In this document: positions 54,961 to 63,883 of the stretch, piece by piece
Numbering within the stretch: position 1 is the first letter of the stretch
Layout of the letters: each line of letters starts with the position of its first letter
Origin: Caulobacter sp. X
GTDB lineage: Bacteria; Pseudomonadota; Alphaproteobacteria; Caulobacterales; Caulobacteraceae
DNA: 64,000 bases
Assembly: GCF_002742635.1 (NCBI RefSeq)
Contig: NZ_PEGF01000001.1
Coordinates: forward strand, 868,001-932,000
Direction of reading: 5' to 3'
Made by a program: the position numbers and the translations under genes
Notes under the pieces: model-generated
The model's database searches: none
What the model was told of the DNA's origin: nothing
What the model saw: the letters and a program-made list of their open reading frames with translations, nothing else

Positions 54961-55334
54961 GCAGGCTGCCTTTCGAGGAGGCGCTTGATGGTTTCGAGGA
55001 AGTGGACGACCGAGATTGGCTTGGAAATATAGGCTTCGCAACCGCCTTCGCGGATGCGCTCCTCGTCGCCCTTCATGGCGAAGGCGGTCACGGCGACCAC
55101 CGGGATGTGGGCCAGTTCTTCGTCTTCCTTCAGCCACTTGGTGACCTCCAGGCCCGAAATCTCGGGCAGCTGGATGTCCATCAGGATCAGGTCTGGCTTG
55201 TTGTCGCGGGCGATGGACAGCGCCGACAGACCCTCACGGGTCTGCAGGGTCTCGTAACCCTGGGCCTCGAGCAGATCATGAAAGAGCTTCATGTTCAGCT
55301 CGTTATCCTCCACGATGAGGACCTTCTTCGTCAT
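54957..55334 (-). CDS. divK: Single-domain response regulator DivK
   Basis: A 125-aa receiver-only protein: [10 protein letters not shown] with E9/D10, D53 in [11 protein letters not shown]83 (VVAVTAFAM) and K105 (ISKPI). Same length and motifs as C. crescentus DivK, which controls CtrA activity through the DivJ/PleC/DivL network. First gene of divK-pleD. A CtrA-type half-site pair lies about 80 bp upstream. Confidence 0.98.
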   Translation of the reverse strand: MTKKVLIVEDNELNMKLFHDLLEAQGYETLQTREGLSALSIARDNKPDLILMDIQLPEISGLEVTKWLKEDEELAHIPVVAVTAFAMKGDEERIREGGCEAYISKPISVVHFLETIKRLLERQPA

Positions 55335-55412
55335 CCTTACCCCGACCGTACGGTCATGTGGCGACGCCTGCGGATTCGCGCCACCTTCCAGAAGTTGTTC
55401 GCACAAATATCC

Positions 55413-55427
55413 TTAAGCGCCCGCTAA
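55413..55427 (-). promoter_or_regulatory. CtrA-like binding site upstream of divK
   Basis: On the minus strand TTAG-CGGGCGC-TTAA, one mismatch from the TTAA-N7-TTAA CtrA consensus, 79-93 bp upstream of the divK ATG. CtrA control of divK is known in C. crescentus. Confidence 0.6.
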
Positions 55428-55455
55428 TCGCTTTCAGAACGACCGCCAAGAGCCC

Positions 55456-56103
55456 ATGGAACCTCGACTTACCGATCTTCAGGCCTGCTCCGTGAGCTCC
55501 GCGGCGCCATTGGTGATCGTCGATGTCGACGAGGTTCTGGCCCAGTTCATGCTCGGCTTCGGCGCCTTCATCGCCCGATACGGCTTCGAGCTGCGGGTGG
55601 ATCGGTTCGCCCTGTTCCAGAACATCTATCGCCCCGGAGAGACCGAACACCTCGATCTGATCGCGGGCAAGGCCCTGTTCGACGATTTCTTCCGCGACGG
55701 GGCCGAGGATCTGCCGCCAGCGACCGGCGCGGCCGACGCCCTGGCCGACCTTTCGACCCGCGCCGAGGTGGTGATCCTGACCAACGCGCCTGAGCACGGA
55801 CGCCTGGCCCGCGCCCAGTGGCTGAAGACTCACGGCTTCGACTACCCGCTGATCATCAACAGCGGCCCCAAGGGTCCGGCCGCGGCCGAGTTGGCGGCCC
55901 GAACGTCAGGCTCCGCAGTCTTCATCGACGATCTTTTACCGCAGCTGGAATCGGTGGCGGAAAGGGCGCCCACGGTTGGACGCTTCCAGATGGTCAGCGA
56001 CGAGCGCCTGCGCCCGCTCGCCCCGTCCGCGCCCGACCGCCATGTCCGTATCGACGAATGGCCGCTTCTGAAGAAGGCCATCGAGGAGCGTCTGTTCGCA
56101 TGA
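55456..56103 (+). CDS. HAD-superfamily hydrolase
   Basis: A 215-aa protein with HAD motifs: I, VIVDVDEVLAQF (DxDxV); II, VVILTNAP; III, Lys in NSGPKG; IV, VFIDDLLPQ. A helical cap lies at residues ~35-90. It is fused by ATGA overlap to the downstream fructokinase gene, suggesting a sugar-phosphate role. Substrate unknown. Confidence 0.88.
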   Translation: MEPRLTDLQACSVSSAAPLVIVDVDEVLAQFMLGFGAFIARYGFELRVDRFALFQNIYRPGETEHLDLIAGKALFDDFFRDGAEDLPPATGAADALADLSTRAEVVILTNAPEHGRLARAQWLKTHGFDYPLIINSGPKGPAAAELAARTSGSAVFIDDLLPQLESVAERAPTVGRFQMVSDERLRPLAPSAPDRHVRIDEWPLLKKAIEERLFA

Positions 56104-56990
56104 TCCGTTTTGGCATCGATTTCGGCGGCACCAAGATCGAAGCCGCCGCCATCGACGAGGCCGGGGCCTTTGTCGCGCGCGTGCGCAAGCCCAATCCCGG
56201 CGAGTATAAAGCCGCCCTGGAGGTCGTGGCCGAACTGGTCGCCGACGCCGAAGCCATGGCCGGCGCGTCGTGCGCGCGCCTTGGCCTCGGCATCCCCGGC
56301 TCGATCTCGCCGCGCAGCGGCCTGATCCGCAACGCCAACAGCGTCTATCTGAACGGCCAGCGCTTCGGCGAGGACCTGGAACAGCGCCTGGCTCGTCCCG
56401 TCCGCCTGACCAACGACGCCAACTGCCTGGCCCTGTCCGAGGCCGCCGACGGCGCGGGCGCCGGCGAAGGCGTGGTCTTCGCCGCGATCCTGGGCACCGG
56501 CTGCGGCGGCGGCGTGGTCGTCGACGGCAAGATCATCGACGGCCGCAACGGCTTCGCCGGCGAGTGGGGCCACTCGCCCCTGCCCTGGCCAAAGCCCGAG
56601 GAGTATCCGGGCCGCGACTGCTGGTGCGGCCGCAAGGGGTGCCTTGAGACCTGGATCGCCGGTCCCAGCTTCGCCCGCGACGCCGGCTTCCCGAACGGTC
56701 AGGCGACGATGGAGGCGATCGCCGCCGGCGACGCCTCGGCCGCCGCGGCGTTGGATCGCTATGTCGACCGCCTGGGCCGAGCCCTGGCCGTCGTCTGCGA
56801 CCTGATCGATCCGGACGTCATCGTCCTGGGCGGCGGCATGTCGAATGTCGACGCCCTCTATGAACGTGTTCAGGGGGCCATCGCGCCGCACGTCTTCTCC
56901 GATGTATTCGAGACGCCGGTCCGCAAGGCCATCCATGGCGACAGCTCGGGCGTGCGCGGCGCGGCCTGGCTGTGGCCTCGGGAGGCCTGA
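56100..56990 (+). CDS. mak: ROK-family fructokinase (Mak-like)
   Basis: A 296-aa protein. The whole length parallels E. coli Mak: GIDFGGTKIEAAAIDEAG (ATP), GIPGSISPRSGLIRNANSVYLNGQ, RLTNDANCLALSEAADGAGAG, ILGTGCGGGVV, GEWGHSPLPWP, the CWCGRKGCLETW zinc motif, DPDVIVLGGGMSNVDALY and GDSSGVRGAAWLWPREA. It phosphorylates fructose or related hexoses. Coupled to the upstream HAD phosphatase. Confidence 0.93.
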   Translation: MIRFGIDFGGTKIEAAAIDEAGAFVARVRKPNPGEYKAALEVVAELVADAEAMAGASCARLGLGIPGSISPRSGLIRNANSVYLNGQRFGEDLEQRLARPVRLTNDANCLALSEAADGAGAGEGVVFAAILGTGCGGGVVVDGKIIDGRNGFAGEWGHSPLPWPKPEEYPGRDCWCGRKGCLETWIAGPSFARDAGFPNGQATMEAIAAGDASAAAALDRYVDRLGRALAVVCDLIDPDVIVLGGGMSNVDALYERVQGAIAPHVFSDVFETPVRKAIHGDSSGVRGAAWLWPREA

Positions 56991-57000
56991 GGAACGCCCC

Positions 57001-58257
57001 ATGAAATCCCTGTGCCGCGACTGCGGGTGGACGGGCGAGGCCAAGGCCGCGCGCTGTCCGTCCTGCGGCTCGCCACGCACGGTGTTTCATGAGGAGCTGG
57101 GGACGCTGTCGATCGCGCACCTCGATTGCGACGCCTTCTATGCGTCCGTCGAGAAGCGGGACGATCCGTCCCTGCGTGACAAGCCGGTGATCGTCGGCGG
57201 GGGCAAGCGCGGCGTGGTGACCACCGCCTGCTACATCGCGCGCATGAGCGGGGCGAAGTCGGCCATGCCGATGTTCAAGGCCCTGAAGCTGTGCCCCGAC
57301 GCCGTGGTCATCAAGCCGAACTTCGCCAAATACAAGGAAGAGAGCCGGCGGATCCACGAGAAGCTCGACAAGCTGACGCCCCTCATTCAGCCGCTGTCGC
57401 TCGACGAGGCCTGGATCGACCTCACCGGCACCGAGCGGCTGCACGGCGCGCCGCCGGCGGCGATGCTGGCCAGACTCCAGGCCGAGATCGAGCGCGACAT
57501 CGGCCTGACCGTCTCGATCGGCCTGGCGCCCAACAAGTTCCTGGCCAAGATCGCCTCGGAACTGGACAAGCCACGCGGCTTCTCGGCGATCGGCGCGGCG
57601 GAGGCCCAGAGCTTCTTGGCGGACAAACCTGTCGGCATCCTGCCTGGCGTGGGCCCCGCCACGGTTTCGTCCCTGGCCGAGCTCGGCCTGCGCACGGTCG
57701 GCGACATCGCCGCGGCGGATCTGAAGCTGCTCGCCAACCGCCTGGGCTCGGGCGGCCTTCGCTTGCACCGCCTGGCCCACGGTCAGGACAGCCGCCTCGT
57801 CGATCCCGACCAGGCGCGCAAGACGATCAGCGCCGAAACCACCTTCAACGACGACCTGCACAAGCGCGAGGACCTTGAGGACGAGCTCTGGCCCCTATGC
57901 GAAAAGGTCGCCAAGCAGGCGCGCAAGGAAGGTGTGGCTGGGCGCGTCGCGACGCTGAAGCTGCGGACGCCCGACTTCAAGATCCACACCCGCCGCCGCA
58001 CCCTGGCTGTTCCGACCCAGACCGCTCGCACCCTGTTCCAGGTGGCGCGCGAGCTGCTGGCGGCCGAGCCCAAGGGCCTGTCCTACCGTTTGATCGGCGC
58101 GGGCCTGACCGAGTTTGTCGACGCCGAGACCGCCGGCTCGGACATGTTCGCCGACGAAGAGCGCCGCTCGCTAAAAAGTGAGACCGCCATCGACGCGCTA
58201 CGCGGAAAGTTCGGCGCAGCCGCTGTCGTCACGGGCCGCGCGCTGAAGAGCCGCTGA
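57001..58257 (+). CDS. dinB: DNA polymerase IV with N-terminal zinc ribbon
   Basis: 418 aa from ATG 57001 (GAGGAA Shine-Dalgarno). Residues 1-30 form a C-x2-C...C-x2-C ribbon ([19 protein letters not shown]), absent from E. coli DinB. The Y-family core follows: [21 protein letters not shown] (metal Asp and steric gate region), [23 protein letters not shown] (catalytic DE), [21 protein letters not shown], a helix-hairpin-helix [11 protein letters not shown], and the little finger. The usual beta-clamp motif at the C-terminus is not obvious. Translesion synthesis. I saw no SOS box directly upstream; it may ride on the HAD-mak transcript. Confidence 0.95.
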   Translation: MKSLCRDCGWTGEAKAARCPSCGSPRTVFHEELGTLSIAHLDCDAFYASVEKRDDPSLRDKPVIVGGGKRGVVTTACYIARMSGAKSAMPMFKALKLCPDAVVIKPNFAKYKEESRRIHEKLDKLTPLIQPLSLDEAWIDLTGTERLHGAPPAAMLARLQAEIERDIGLTVSIGLAPNKFLAKIASELDKPRGFSAIGAAEAQSFLADKPVGILPGVGPATVSSLAELGLRTVGDIAAADLKLLANRLGSGGLRLHRLAHGQDSRLVDPDQARKTISAETTFNDDLHKREDLEDELWPLCEKVAKQARKEGVAGRVATLKLRTPDFKIHTRRRTLAVPTQTARTLFQVARELLAAEPKGLSYRLIGAGLTEFVDAETAGSDMFADEERRSLKSETAIDALRGKFGAAAVVTGRALKSR

Positions 58258-58484
58258 GTCGCTGCATCGCCCCTCTTGCGATGCGACATTTCGTTCACCA
58301 TTTGGGCGTCTCACCACCGGAACCGTTCGCCCGCGGTCGTCGCTCTCCCAATCGTGAAGCCGATTTCCGCGGCGCCCCTGTGCTAAAGCGGCGCAGCGGC
58401 GCTTCGGCCTCTTCCAAAGCCGCCGCGTTTAAATATCTAATCCAAGATGGACGGGTGATTTGCCCGCCAGGAGAGAACAAGTCG

Positions 58485-58814
58485 ATGGCCGAGCGGAAGC
58501 AAGGCGGACAAAGCAACGGCGCTGGGTCGTCGGTCGTCACGGAAGTGAAGCCGAAGACACAGAAGCCTTCGCTGTATCGAGTTCTGATTCTCAACGACGA
58601 TTACACTCCCATGGAGTTCGTCGTCTATGTGCTCGAGCGGTTCTTCAACAAGTCGCGCGAAGATGCGACGCGCATCATGTTGCATGTCCACCAAAACGGC
58701 GTGGGCGTGTGTGGCGTCTATACATACGAAGTCGCAGAAACCAAGGTCGCCCAAGTCATAGACTCGGCGCGACGCCATCAGCACCCCCTGCAGTGCACGA
58801 TGGAAAAGGACTGA
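58485..58814 (+). CDS. clpS: ATP-dependent Clp protease adaptor ClpS
   Basis: A 109-aa protein with the ClpS fold: [26 protein letters not shown] (N-degron pocket residues NDDxT and M), [28 protein letters not shown] (HxxG and substrate pocket) and LQCTMEKD. It delivers N-end-rule substrates to ClpA. AGGAGAG Shine-Dalgarno at 58470. Twelve bases precede clpA. Confidence 0.97.
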   Translation: MAERKQGGQSNGAGSSVVTEVKPKTQKPSLYRVLILNDDYTPMEFVVYVLERFFNKSREDATRIMLHVHQNGVGVCGVYTYEVAETKVAQVIDSARRHQHPLQCTMEKD

Positions 58815-58826
58815 GGAGCTTACCCG

Positions 58827-61157
58827 TTGCCCTCTTTTTCGCGCCCCCTGGAAGAGTCCCTGCATCGCGCCGTGGCCTACGCCAACCAGCGTAAGCACGA
58901 GTACGCGACGCTGGAGCATCTTCTGCTTTCCCTGACCGACGACGACGACGCCGCCGGAGTTATGCGCGCGTGCGACGTCGATCTCGCCGCGCTGAAGAAG
59001 AGCCTGTCGAACTATCTCGACGTCGAACTGGCCTCGCTGGTCGTCGATGACGAGGAAGACGCCAAGCCGACCGCCGGCTTCCAGCGCGTGATCCAACGCG
59101 CGGTGATCCACGTCCAGTCGTCGGGTCGCGAGGAAGTGACCGGCGCCAACGTGCTGGTCGCCATCTTCTCCGAACGCGAGAGCCACGCCGCCTATTTCCT
59201 GCAGGAGCAGGACATGACGCGGTACGACGCGGTGAATTTCATCGCCCACGGCATCGCCAAGAAGGCCGGCGCCTCGGAAGCCAAGAGCGTCAAGGGCGCC
59301 AGCGCCGGCTCGAACCAGACCGAGGAAGACGGCGAAAAGCCCAACGCCAAGACGGGCGGCGAGGCTCTGGAAGCCTACTGCGTCGACCTCAACGAAAAGG
59401 CCCGCCAAGGCAAGGTCGACCCGCTGATCGGCCGCGCGAACGAAGTCGAGCGCGCGATCCAGATCCTGTGCCGTCGCACCAAGAACAACCCGCTGCTCGT
59501 CGGCGACCCCGGCGTCGGCAAGACCGCCATCGCCGAGGGCCTGGCCCGCAAGATCGTCACGCACCAGGTCCCCGAGGTCCTGGAGGGCGCCACCATCTAC
59601 TCGCTCGACATGGGCGCGCTGCTGGCCGGCACCCGCTATCGCGGCGACTTCGAGGAACGCGTCAAGCAGGTGGTCAAGGAGCTGGAAAGCCACCCGAACG
59701 CGGTGCTGTTCATCGACGAGATCCACACCGTGATCGGCGCCGGCGCGACCAGCGGCGGGGCGATGGACGCCTCGAACCTGCTGAAGCCGGCCCTGGCCTC
59801 GGGCAGCCTGCGCTGCATGGGCTCGACCACCTACAAGGAGTTCCGCCAGCACTTCGAGAAGGATCGGGCCCTGGTCCGTCGCTTCCAGAAGATCGACGTG
59901 AACGAGCCGACGGTGGAAGACACCATCAAGATCCTCAAGGGCTTGAAGACCTACTACGAGGATTTCCACAAGCTGAAGTACACGAACGACGCCCTTAAGG
60001 TCGCCGTCGAGCTGTCGGCCAAGTACATCACCGACCGCAAGTTGCCGGACAAGGCGATCGACGTGATCGACGAAGCCGGCGCGTCGCAGATGCTGCTGCC
60101 GGAAAGCCGCCGCAAGAAGACGATCGGCGTGAAGGAGATCGAAAGCGTCGTCGCCAAGATCGCCCGCATCCCGCCGAAGTCGGTCAGCAAGTCGGACACC
60201 GAGGCCCTCAAGGAACTCGAGACCGACCTGAAGCGCGCCGTGTTCGGCCAGGACGAGGCCCTGACCCAGCTGGCGGCCGCCATGAAGCTGGCTCGCGCCG
60301 GCCTGCGCGAACCGAACAAGCCGATCGGCTCGTATCTGTTCAGCGGTCCGACCGGCGTCGGCAAGACCGAAGCCGCCAAGCAACTGGCCCAGACCCTGGG
60401 CATCGAGATGCTGCGCTTCGACATGTCGGAGTACATGGAGCGCCATACCGTGAGCCGCCTGATCGGCGCCCCTCCCGGCTATGTCGGCTTCGACCAGGGC
60501 GGTCAGCTGACCGACGCGGTCGACCAGCACCCGCACGCCGTCGTCCTGCTCGACGAGATCGAGAAGGCGCACGGGGATGTCTACAACATCCTGCTGCAGG
60601 TGATGGACAACGGCACCCTGACCGACAGCAACGGCAAGAAGGTCGACTTCCGCAACGTGGTCCTGATCATGACCACCAACGCGGGAGCCTCGGACGCCCA
60701 GCGCAACTCGATCGGCTTCGGCCGCTCGAAGGTCGAGGGCGAAGAGGAAGCGGCCCTGAAGCGCCTGTTCACGCCGGAGTTCCGCAACCGCCTGGACGCC
60801 GTCGTGGCCTTCAAGCCGCTGACGCCGGAGATCATCCGCCAGGTCGTGCAGAAGTTCGTCATGCAGCTGGAGGCCCAACTGGCCGACCGCAACATCACGA
60901 TCGAACTGTCGGACGACGCGGCCGACTGGCTGGCCAAGAACGGCTTCGACGAGCTCTATGGCGCGCGGCCCCTGGCCCGGGTCATCCAGGAGCACATCAA
61001 GAAGCCGCTGGCCGACGACATCCTGTTCGGACGCCTGGTCCGCGGCGGCCACGTCAAGGTCGTGCTCAAGGACAGCAAGATCGACTTCGAGATCGACAGC
61101 GCGGCCGATCCTAAGGCCAGCAAGTCCGACGAAGCCGAACCGGCCCTGGCCGAGTAG
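58827..61157 (+). CDS. clpA: ATP-dependent Clp protease ATPase subunit ClpA
   Basis: A 776-aa AAA+ unfoldase, starting with TTG at 58827 (GAGGAG Shine-Dalgarno). N-domain ([32 protein letters not shown]), D1 with Walker [11 protein letters not shown] and Walker [11 protein letters not shown]2 with [10 protein letters not shown] and [11 protein letters not shown], and an IGF/L-type ClpP-binding loop in the D2 region (NSIGFGRSK). With ClpS and ClpP it degrades regulators; in Caulobacter, proteolysis is central to the cell cycle. Confidence 0.97.
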   Translation: MPSFSRPLEESLHRAVAYANQRKHEYATLEHLLLSLTDDDDAAGVMRACDVDLAALKKSLSNYLDVELASLVVDDEEDAKPTAGFQRVIQRAVIHVQSSGREEVTGANVLVAIFSERESHAAYFLQEQDMTRYDAVNFIAHGIAKKAGASEAKSVKGASAGSNQTEEDGEKPNAKTGGEALEAYCVDLNEKARQGKVDPLIGRANEVERAIQILCRRTKNNPLLVGDPGVGKTAIAEGLARKIVTHQVPEVLEGATIYSLDMGALLAGTRYRGDFEERVKQVVKELESHPNAVLFIDEIHTVIGAGATSGGAMDASNLLKPALASGSLRCMGSTTYKEFRQHFEKDRALVRRFQKIDVNEPTVEDTIKILKGLKTYYEDFHKLKYTNDALKVAVELSAKYITDRKLPDKAIDVIDEAGASQMLLPESRRKKTIGVKEIESVVAKIARIPPKSVSKSDTEALKELETDLKRAVFGQDEALTQLAAAMKLARAGLREPNKPIGSYLFSGPTGVGKTEAAKQLAQTLGIEMLRFDMSEYMERHTVSRLIGAPPGYVGFDQGGQLTDAVDQHPHAVVLLDEIEKAHGDVYNILLQVMDNGTLTDSNGKKVDFRNVVLIMTTNAGASDAQRNSIGFGRSKVEGEEEAALKRLFTPEFRNRLDAVVAFKPLTPEIIRQVVQKFVMQLEAQLADRNITIELSDDAADWLAKNGFDELYGARPLARVIQEHIKKPLADDILFGRLVRGGHVKVVLKDSKIDFEIDSAADPKASKSDEAEPALAE

Positions 61158-61181
61158 GTTTAGGCGTCAGACTTAAAACGG

Positions 61182-61211
61182 AAAGGCCCGGAGCGATCCG
61201 GGCCTTTTTTT
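61182..61211 (+). terminator. Rho-independent terminator of clpSA
   Basis: AAAGGCCCGGA (61182-61192), GCGA loop, TCCGGGCCTTT (61197-61207), then TTTT. An 11-bp perfect stem. Confidence 0.93.
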
Positions 61212-61269
61212 CGTTTCAAGCCCACCCAAAATTGTGGACGAAACAAGAACAAACGGCTAGCGTGTAGGC

Positions 61270-61593
61270 ATGACCTCGATTGGGTTCGACACGCTCAGCG
61301 CCTCCAAACGGCTTCGTGAAGCCGGGATGGACGAGCGCATGGCCGACACCGTGGTCGAGATCTTCCAACAGACCGCCGGCATGCCCGACATCAGCCACCT
61401 CGCGACCAAGGAAGACCTGAAGGCCTTCGCGACGAAGGATGACCTGATGGAGACGAAGCTGACGCTGCGCATGGAGCTTGCACAGCTAGAAGCGCGGCTG
61501 AGCGAGAAAATTCGCATGCAGGGCTGGTCCCTGCTCGGCGGCATGGCTGTGCTGCTCGCGCTCTACACGGCGCTGCCGAAGCTGATCCCCTAA
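61270..61593 (+). CDS. DUF1640-like coiled-coil membrane protein
   Basis: A 107-aa protein: FDTLSASKRLREAGMDERMADTVVEIFQQ, a coiled coil (KEDLKAFATKDDLMETKLTLRMELAQLEARLSEKI) and one C-terminal TM (WSLLGGMAVLLALYTALPKL). This is the layout of DUF1640 proteins (bacterial relatives of mitochondrial CCDC90). Function unknown. Confidence 0.85.
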   Translation: MTSIGFDTLSASKRLREAGMDERMADTVVEIFQQTAGMPDISHLATKEDLKAFATKDDLMETKLTLRMELAQLEARLSEKIRMQGWSLLGGMAVLLALYTALPKLIP

Positions 61594-61609
61594 GAGTGAA
61601 GGCGTCGCC

Positions 61610-62044
61610 CTAGAGCGCCGCCGCGATTTTTGCCGCCAGGACCTTGAGCTCGTCGGTATTGGCCATGCCGCCCTCCCCGTGCCGGCCCAAGGCTTCGCCC
61701 TCGTAGCGAGGGATCACGTGGAAGTGCAGGTGAAAGATCGTCTGGCCGGCGGGGGCGCCGTTGAACTGGGTGACGACGACGCCGTCGGGCTTCAGCGCCG
61801 ACACCACCGCCTTGGTCAGCTTCTGGGTCGCGGCGGCCAGCTCCGCCAGCACCTCGGGCTCGGCCTCCAGCAGGTTGCGGGCTTGGCTAACCTTGGAGAT
61901 GACCAGGGCGTGGCCGCGTGACTGGGGAAAGACGTCCATGAAGGCCAGGACCCGGTCGTCCTCGAACACCTTCACGCTGGGGATCTCGCCCCGGATGATC
62001 TTGGCGAAGATGTTGTCCGCGTCGTAGCGTCCGTCGAGGCTCAT
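61610..62044 (-). CDS. HIT family nucleotide hydrolase/transferase
   Basis: 144 aa from ATG 62044 (GGGAGA Shine-Dalgarno). N-terminal DNIFAKIIRGEIPSVKVFEDDRVLAFMDVFPQSRGHALVI, then NGAPAGQTIFHLHFHVIPRY with the histidine triad HxHxH. Matches HINT-type purine nucleoside phosphoramidases. Ends 17 bp from the convergent DUF1640-like gene. Confidence 0.95.
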   Translation of the reverse strand: MSLDGRYDADNIFAKIIRGEIPSVKVFEDDRVLAFMDVFPQSRGHALVISKVSQARNLLEAEPEVLAELAAATQKLTKAVVSALKPDGVVVTQFNGAPAGQTIFHLHFHVIPRYEGEALGRHGEGGMANTDELKVLAAKIAAAL

Positions 62045-62096
62045 GACCGTCTCCCTGTGTGGGACGGTGGTAGCAAACCAGGGGACGGGCGCAACC

Positions 62097-62678
62097 ATGG
62101 ACACCAAACCTCAGGGCCTGACCGAGCAGCAGCAGAAGTGGTTCGCCTCGCTGCGGGCCAATCTCGAGCGCGAGACCGGCAAGACGCTGGAGCAGTGGGT
62201 CGAGATCGTCCGCCGCGAGTGCCCGGAGACCAAGCCCAGGGCCCGCGCCGAATGGCTGAAGGCGACCTATGGCCTTGGCCAAAATCGCGCCGCCAGCATC
62301 TTCGCCGTCGCCTATCCCCAAGCCGGCGGCTGGGATGACGCGGCGGGGCTGCGCGCGGGCCTGTGGACCGACACGGCCGCGACCGCGATCCTGGCTGCGG
62401 TCGAGGCGGCGATCGCCGACCTCCCGGACCTGGTGACCGGCCAGCGCAAGGGCTACACCGCCTGGTCCCGCAAGGCCCAGTTCGCGGCGCTGAAGCCGGC
62501 GAGAGGCGGTCAAGCCGTGCTCGGCCTGGCGGTCACCCCGGACGCCTCACCGCGCCTCGCCGAGCCGAAGAACGAGGGCTGGTCGGAGCGGCTCAAAGCC
62601 AAGCTGCTCCTCGCCTCCCCGGCCGAGGTGGACGATGAGGTCAGGGCGCTGCTCCAGGCGGCATGGGAGCGGTCTTAG
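62097..62678 (+). CDS. DUF4287-DUF5655 domain protein
   Basis: 193 aa from ATG 62097. Residues 5-70 match DUF4287 (GLTEQQQKWFASLRANLERETGKTLEQWVEIVRRECPETKPRARAEWLKATYGLGQNRAASI), and ~90-190 a DUF5655-like region (LVTGQRKGYTAWSRKAQFAALKPARGGQAVLGLAV, AKLLLASPAEVDDEVRALLQAA). Cytoplasmic; function unknown. Its last 38 bases overlap the convergent membrane gene. Confidence 0.88.
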   Translation: MDTKPQGLTEQQQKWFASLRANLERETGKTLEQWVEIVRRECPETKPRARAEWLKATYGLGQNRAASIFAVAYPQAGGWDDAAGLRAGLWTDTAATAILAAVEAAIADLPDLVTGQRKGYTAWSRKAQFAALKPARGGQAVLGLAVTPDASPRLAEPKNEGWSERLKAKLLLASPAEVDDEVRALLQAAWERS

Positions 62679-63228
62679 GGGCGCCGACCTGATCCAGCCA
62701 AGCAAGCTCGGCGCTCACCTTGGCGGCCTCCCTGGCCTGGATCACAAGCATGATGATCAACCACAGCGCCAGCAGCGCGGCGATCGGGGCCAGCCGCAAC
62801 CACGCCCCTCCGCTGGCGACCGCCAGACCAACGAGCATAACGGCCATGCCCGGCAGCAGCGGGGCGACCAGCGCGATCCACCCGCCCTGCACCGCCCGTC
62901 TTCGCCGCTCCAACATCTGTCGCAGAAAGCTCAGGCAGGCCTCCCCCGTTTCTGGTGAGGACAGCGACAACCGCCGCCAACCCAAAATCAGGACGAACAC
63001 GAAGCCGACGGCCAGAAGTCCCTCCCCCAGACGGAGCAATGTCGTGGGAGCCGACACCGCCAGCTTGATGGCCATCGCGACACCCACCCCTACGCATCCG
63101 ACAAGCAGGAGGCGCGCCCGGCGAATGCTGGCCAGTTGAGCATCTGCGCGCGCCCGCAGCGCGGCGAGGTTCATGTCGGTCGCGTCCAGCGGCTGCCGCC
63201 GCCACAGGGCCTTTACATCGTCAGTCAC
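62641..63228 (-). CDS. ECF-linked inner-membrane protein (putative sigma regulator)
   Basis: 195 aa from GTG 63228, overlapping the sigma-factor stop by eight bases, so coupled. The N-terminal LWRRQPLDATDMNLAALRARADAQL is a cytoplasmic segment seen in ECF-associated membrane proteins. Four hydrophobic segments follow (LLLVGCVGVGVAMAIKLAV, LGEGLLAVGFVFVLILGW, GGWIALVAPLLPGMAVMLVGLAVASGGAWL, LAPIAALLALWLIIMLVIQA). It may act as anti-sigma, but no zinc anti-sigma motif is present. Confidence 0.82.
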   Translation of the reverse strand: MTDDVKALWRRQPLDATDMNLAALRARADAQLASIRRARLLLVGCVGVGVAMAIKLAVSAPTTLLRLGEGLLAVGFVFVLILGWRRLSLSSPETGEACLSFLRQMLERRRRAVQGGWIALVAPLLPGMAVMLVGLAVASGGAWLRLAPIAALLALWLIIMLVIQAREAAKVSAELAWLDQVGAPKTAPMPPGAAP

Positions 63229-63751
63229 GGCGATCTCCTTTCACGAAGGCGGCGCTCAGCAGCGCCTTCACCCGATAGATGCGCGTCGCCACCGCCCCGG
63301 TTGAAAGGCCGGTGACCTCGGCGATGGCCTTAGCGTCGAAGTCTTCGAGGTAAAGCAGCATGACCTGCCGATCGAGCGGCTTCAGACGCTGCAAGATGTC
63401 CATCAGAAGGCGGTGCGCTTGGGATGCGCCGACGGCCTCCTCCGGCGTCGGGGCTTCGCTGGGCCAGTCGAGATCGTCCAGCGAGATCAAGTTCGACAGC
63501 TGCGCGCGCTGCCTGACGATGTGCGACGCGCCGATATTATGCGCCACGCGATAGACCCAGGTGCGCAGGCTGCACCGATCATCGAACTTCGCCAGGCTCC
63601 GCCACAGGGCGACATGGATGTCCTGAAGGAGATCGCGACGCAGATCGGGATCGGCCTCATAGGCCCTGGACAGGCGATCCAGTCCCGGACCGAAAGCTTT
63701 GGCGGCTAGGCGGTATTGCTCTTGCTGCTTGGCGTCCATGTGGTCCGACAT
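63221..63751 (-). CDS. ECF-type RNA polymerase sigma factor
   Basis: A 176-aa protein: region 2 DLLQDIHVALWRSLAKFDDRCSLRTWVYRVAHNIGASHI, region 4 LLMDILQRLKPLDRQVMLLYLEDFDAKAIAEVTGLSTGAVATRIYRVKALL. Start at ATG 63751 or internal ATG 63739; no clear Shine-Dalgarno for either. Paired with the downstream membrane protein. Divergent from the stress gene at 63884. Confidence 0.93.
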   Translation of the reverse strand: MSDHMDAKQQEQYRLAAKAFGPGLDRLSRAYEADPDLRRDLLQDIHVALWRSLAKFDDRCSLRTWVYRVAHNIGASHIVRQRAQLSNLISLDDLDWPSEAPTPEEAVGASQAHRLLMDILQRLKPLDRQVMLLYLEDFDAKAIAEVTGLSTGAVATRIYRVKALLSAAFVKGDRRD

Positions 63752-63833
63752 CCCCCAGATACAGAGGTAGTCCGTTCGGCGCAGGGTTTCTCACCACTTT
63801 CTTCGACGGCTCACATACCGAAGCTTCGCCGTC

Positions 63834-63858
63834 GGAACGCGCCCGCCCCGCCGTCGTT
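63834..63858 (+). promoter_or_regulatory. Candidate EcfG/SigT promoter of the 63884 gene
   Basis: GGAAC (63834-63838), 16-base spacer, CGTT (63855-63858), 25 bp before the ATG. Matches the general-stress consensus with the same spacing as the site at 28727. Confidence 0.65.
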
Positions 63859-63883
63859 CGTCTCCCAAGCAAAGGAGACGACG

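Noticed and set aside
58437..61052. 871-aa minus-strand frame opposite clpSA
   Set aside because: Antisense shadow of clpS and clpA, which have full motifs.
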